A DNA stretch of 64,000 bases from Coriaria nepalensis (taxonomy: Eukaryota; Streptophyta; Magnoliopsida; Cucurbitales; Coriariaceae): the NCBI GenBank assembly GCA_027186245.1, contig CP114482.1, forward strand, positions 17,255,209 to 17,319,208, read 5' to 3'. Of the stretch, positions 61,100 through 64,000 are shown in pieces; the first letter of the stretch is position 1, and the number at the start of each line of letters is the position of its first letter. The notes under the pieces were generated by a model. It was not told where the DNA came from and did not search any database. It worked only from the letters and a program-made list of their open reading frames with translations. A program made the translations under genes and the position numbers.

Positions 61100-64000
61100 A
61101 AGGCTAAACAAATGCATTGTTGCCTTCAATAGATCAACTGCAAGTTACGCACGAAAGTCATGTTTAAAGGCCGAATTTCGTTCGAAGTGATTTAGAATGA
61201 TTTACTGACTAGAAGAGACACAAAAATATGATTTTAAGGCTAAAAAATGCATAGGTGCCATCAATAGATCAATTGCAAGTTATGCATGAAAGTCGCGTTT
61301 TAAATGCAAAAAGAGAATTGGTTCGAAGTGCCTTCAAACAATTTAATGATTGAAAAGACTGAGTGATATGCTTTTTAACGCTAAAATAATGCATTGTTGT
61401 CTTCAATAGATTAATTACAAGTTATGTAAGAAAATAATGTTTGAAGGGCAAAAATAGAATTCGTTAGAATTCATTTAGAATGATTTAATGACTAGAAGAG
61501 ACTCAATGACATGACTTTACGGCTAAACAAATGCATTGTTGCCTTCAATAGATCAACTGCAAGTTACGCACGAAAGTCATGTTTAAAGGCCGAATTTCGT
61601 TCGAAGTGATTTAGAATGATTTACTAACAAAAAGAGACGCAAAAATATGACTTTAAGGCTAAAAAAATGCATAGTTGCCATCAATAGATCAATTGCAAGT
61701 TATGCATGAAAGTCGCGTTTTAAATGCAAAAAGAGAATTGGTTCGAAGTTCCTTCAAACAATTTAATGATTGAAACGACTGAGTGATATGCTTTTTAACG
61801 CTAAAATAATGCATTGTTGTCTTCAATAGCTTAATTACAAGTTATGTAAGAAAATATTGTTTGAAGGGCGATAATAGAATTCGTTCCAATTAATTTAGAA
61901 TGATTTAATAATTAGAAGAGACTCAGTGACATGACTTCAAGGCTAAACAAACGCATTGTTGCCTTCAATAGATCAACTGCAAGTTATGCACGAAAGTCAT
62001 GTTTAAAGGCCGAATTTCATTCGAAGTGATTTAGAATGATTTATTGACTAATACCGACGCAAAAATATGACTTTTAGGTAAAGCAAATGCATAGTTGCCT
62101 TCAATAGATCAATTGCAAGTTATATATGAAAGTCGTGTCTTAAATGCACAAATAGAATTGGTTCAAAGTGCTTCCAAATAATTTAATGATATGAAAAGAC
62201 TGAAAGAGATGCTTTTTATGGCTAAACAATGCATTGTTGTCTTCAATAGATTAATTGCAAGTTATGTAAGAAAATCATGTTTGAAGGGCAAAAATAGAAT
62301 TCGTCCGACTTAATTTACAATGATTTAACGACTACAAGAGACTCATTGACATGACTTTAAGGCTAAACAAATGCATTGTCGCCTTCAATAGATCAACTGC
62401 AAGTTATGCACGAAAGTCATGTTTAAAGGCCGAATTTCATTCGAAGTGATTTAGAATGATTTACTGACTAAAAGAGACGCAATAATATGACTTTAAGGAT
62501 AAAAAATGCTTAGTTGCCATCAATAGATCAATTGCAAGTTATGCATGAAAGTCGCGTTTTAAATGCAAAAAGAGAATTGGTTCGAAGTGCCTTCAAACAA
62601 TTTAATGATTGAAAAGACTGAGTGATATGCTTTTTAACTCTAGAATAATGCATTGTTGTCTTCAATAGATTAATTACAAGTTATGTAAGAAAGTAATGTT
62701 TGAAGGGCAAAAATAGAATTCGTTCCAATTAATTTAGAATGATTTAATGACTAGAAGAGACTCAATGACATGACTTTAAGGCTAAACAAATGCATTGTTG
62801 CCTTCAATAGAGCAACTGCAAGTTACGCACGAAAGTCATGTTTAAAGGCCGAATTTCGTTCGAAGTGATTTAGAATGATTTACTGACAAAAAGAGACGCA
62901 AAAATTTGACTTTAAGGCTAAAAAAATGCATAGTTTCCATCAATAGATCAATTGGAAATTATGCATGAAAGCCGCGTTCTAAATGCAAAAAGAGAATTGG
63001 TTCGAAGTGCCTTCAAACAATTTAATGATTGAAAAGACTGAGTGATATGCTTTTTAATGCTAAAATAATGCATTGTTGTCTTCAATAGATTAATTACAAG
63101 TTATGTAAGAAAATAATGTTTGAATGGCGAAAATAGAATTCGTTCGAATTAATTTAGAATGATTTTATGGCTAGAAGAGACTCAGTGACATGACTTTAAA
63201 GCAAAACAAATGCACTTTAAGGCTAAACAAATGCATTGTTGCCTTCAATAGATCAACTGCAAGTTATGCACGAAAGTCATGTTTAAAGGCCGAATTTCAT
63301 TCGAAGTGATTTAGAATGATTTACTGACTAAAACCGACGCAAAAATATGACTTTTAGGTAAAACAAATGCATAGTTTCCTTCAATAGATAAATTGCAAGT
63401 TATATATGAAAGTCGTGTCTTAAATGCACATATAGAATTGGTTCAAAGTGCTTCGAAATAATTTAATGATATGAAAAGACTGAATGATATGCTTTTTATG
63501 GCTAAAACAATGCATTGTTGTCTTCAATAGATTAATTGCAAGTTATGTAAGAAAATCATGTTTTAAGGGCGAAAATAGAATTCGTCCGACTTAATTTACA
63601 ATGATTTAACGACTAGAAGAGACTCATTGACATGACTTTAAGGCTAAACAAATGCATTGTTGCCTTCAATAGATCAACTGCAAGTTATGCACGAAAGTCA
63701 TGTTTAAAGGCCGAATTTCATTCGAAGTGATTTAGAATGATTTACTGACTAAAAGAGACGCAATAATATGACTTTAAGGCTAAAAAAATGGATAGTTGCC
63801 TTCAATAGATCAATTGCAAGTTATGCATGAAAATCGTGTCTTAAATGCAAAAAATAGAATTGGTTTGAAGTGCTTCCAAACAATTTAATGACATGAAAAG
63901 ACTGAATGATATGCTTTTTATGGCTAAAACAATGCATTGTTGTCTTCAATAGATTAATTGCAAGTTATGTAAGAAAATCATGTTTGAAGGGCAAAAATAG
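61100..64000 (+). repeat. Right-end array, mixed alpha and beta trimers
   Basis: Alpha trimers at 61.1-61.9 kb, a beta trimer without the 21 bp insertion (A near 61,975, C just before it reading aaacgcattg), a beta-like trimer, an alpha trimer with aattggaaattatgc, the last 21 bp C duplication (63,193), a beta trimer (63,256), and a beta-like trimer cut by the window end inside its C monomer. No unique flank is reached. Confidence 0.82.
63193..63234 (+). repeat. 21 bp duplication in C, last copy in the window
   Basis: The agca form, outside the 11.87 kb duplication, again followed directly by a beta trimer (A at 63,256). Confidence 0.9.

Larger units (their letters stand above)
1..64000. repeat. 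Continuous satellite array of A-B-C trimers
   Basis: The entire window is tandem satellite DNA. Every stretch inspected can be assigned to monomer A (opens actgcaagtt), B (opens attgcaagtt) or C (usually opens attacaagtt or attacatgtt), all in one orientation. The trimer repeats every 419-421 bp. Shared blocks in all three monomers (the opening caagtt, a central ttcgaa, the closing tcaatagat) show that they descend from one ancestral unit of about 142 bp. No unique sequence, mobile element, gene or RNA gene interrupts it, and it runs off both ends of the window. Known biology: homogeneous arrays with higher-order repeats are typical of eukaryotic centromeric or other heterochromatic satellites. 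A centromeric role here is inference only. I do not recognise the family. Confidence 0.97.

Noticed and set aside
1..64000. CRISPR-like array
   Set aside because: There is no short constant repeat alternating with unique spacers. The whole 140 bp monomer repeats, and the variable positions are homologous between units.
1..64000. CENP-B box (full match)
   Set aside because: I found TTCGNNNNA many times but never followed by NNCGGG at the right spacing in the monomers inspected.
1..64000. Telomeric, rDNA, tRNA or transposon sequence
   Set aside because: I saw no telomere-type hexamer or heptamer runs, no rRNA or tRNA-like segments, no LTR or terminal-inverted-repeat structures, and no long open frames on either strand.
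1..64000. Assignment to a named plant or animal satellite family
   Set aside because: The style (AT-rich, about 140 bp, trimer HOR) fits many lineages. I could not match it to a specific family from memory, and naming one would be a guess.

Overview
The whole 64 kb window is one uninterrupted satellite-DNA array. There is no unique flank at either end, and I see no gene, RNA gene, transposon, CRISPR array or inverted segment. The sequence is AT-rich (a hand count on typical A and B monomers gives about 31-34% G+C). It is built from three related monomer types, A (135-136 bp), B (142 bp) and C (142 bp), always in the same orientation and almost always in the order A-B-C, giving a basic trimer of 419-421 bp. 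Dividing the window by about 420 gives roughly 152 trimers. Megabase-type satellite with higher-order repeats (HORs) is typical of eukaryotic (peri)centromeric or other heterochromatic blocks. I do not recognise the satellite family, and the sequence alone does not tell me whether the host is a plant or an animal.

Layout. (1) 1-23.6 kb is a five-trimer HOR of about 2,098 bp (T1-T5). It is clean in 1-2098 and 4196-6293, and reshuffled elsewhere. Inside it lies a 7,146 bp tandem duplication (6,893-14,038 and from 14,039). Its first copy carries a nested 1,962 bp tandem duplication (9,096-11,057 / 11,058-13,019). Several of these segments carry A-less dimers (B-C, 284 bp). (2) 23.6-31.1 kb is a mixed zone: a 1,123 bp offset repeat, the first 'beta' trimer, and a group with a GC-rich ggccg/cggcc motif that ends in an 839 bp tandem pair. 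(3) 31.1-37.4 kb holds a three-copy 1,257 bp (three-trimer) ladder and a segment repeated at a 5,471 bp offset. (4) 37.4-61.1 kb is one direct tandem duplication of about 11.87 kb, which internally holds 2,538 bp and about 1,282 bp periodicities. (5) 61.1-64 kb continues the array with mixed alpha and beta trimers.

No coding system is present. Short open frames recur on the minus strand because the repeat recurs. The biological interest is the architecture: at least three nested levels of duplication, breakpoints that fall inside monomers, chimeric monomers that mark exchange sites, a candidate gene-conversion tract, and a 21 bp internal duplication in C that is tightly linked to a diverged beta trimer. 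All duplication boundaries below were read by eye from shared and differing diagnostic bases. Treat them as accurate to within tens of bases unless the breakpoint interval is stated more tightly.
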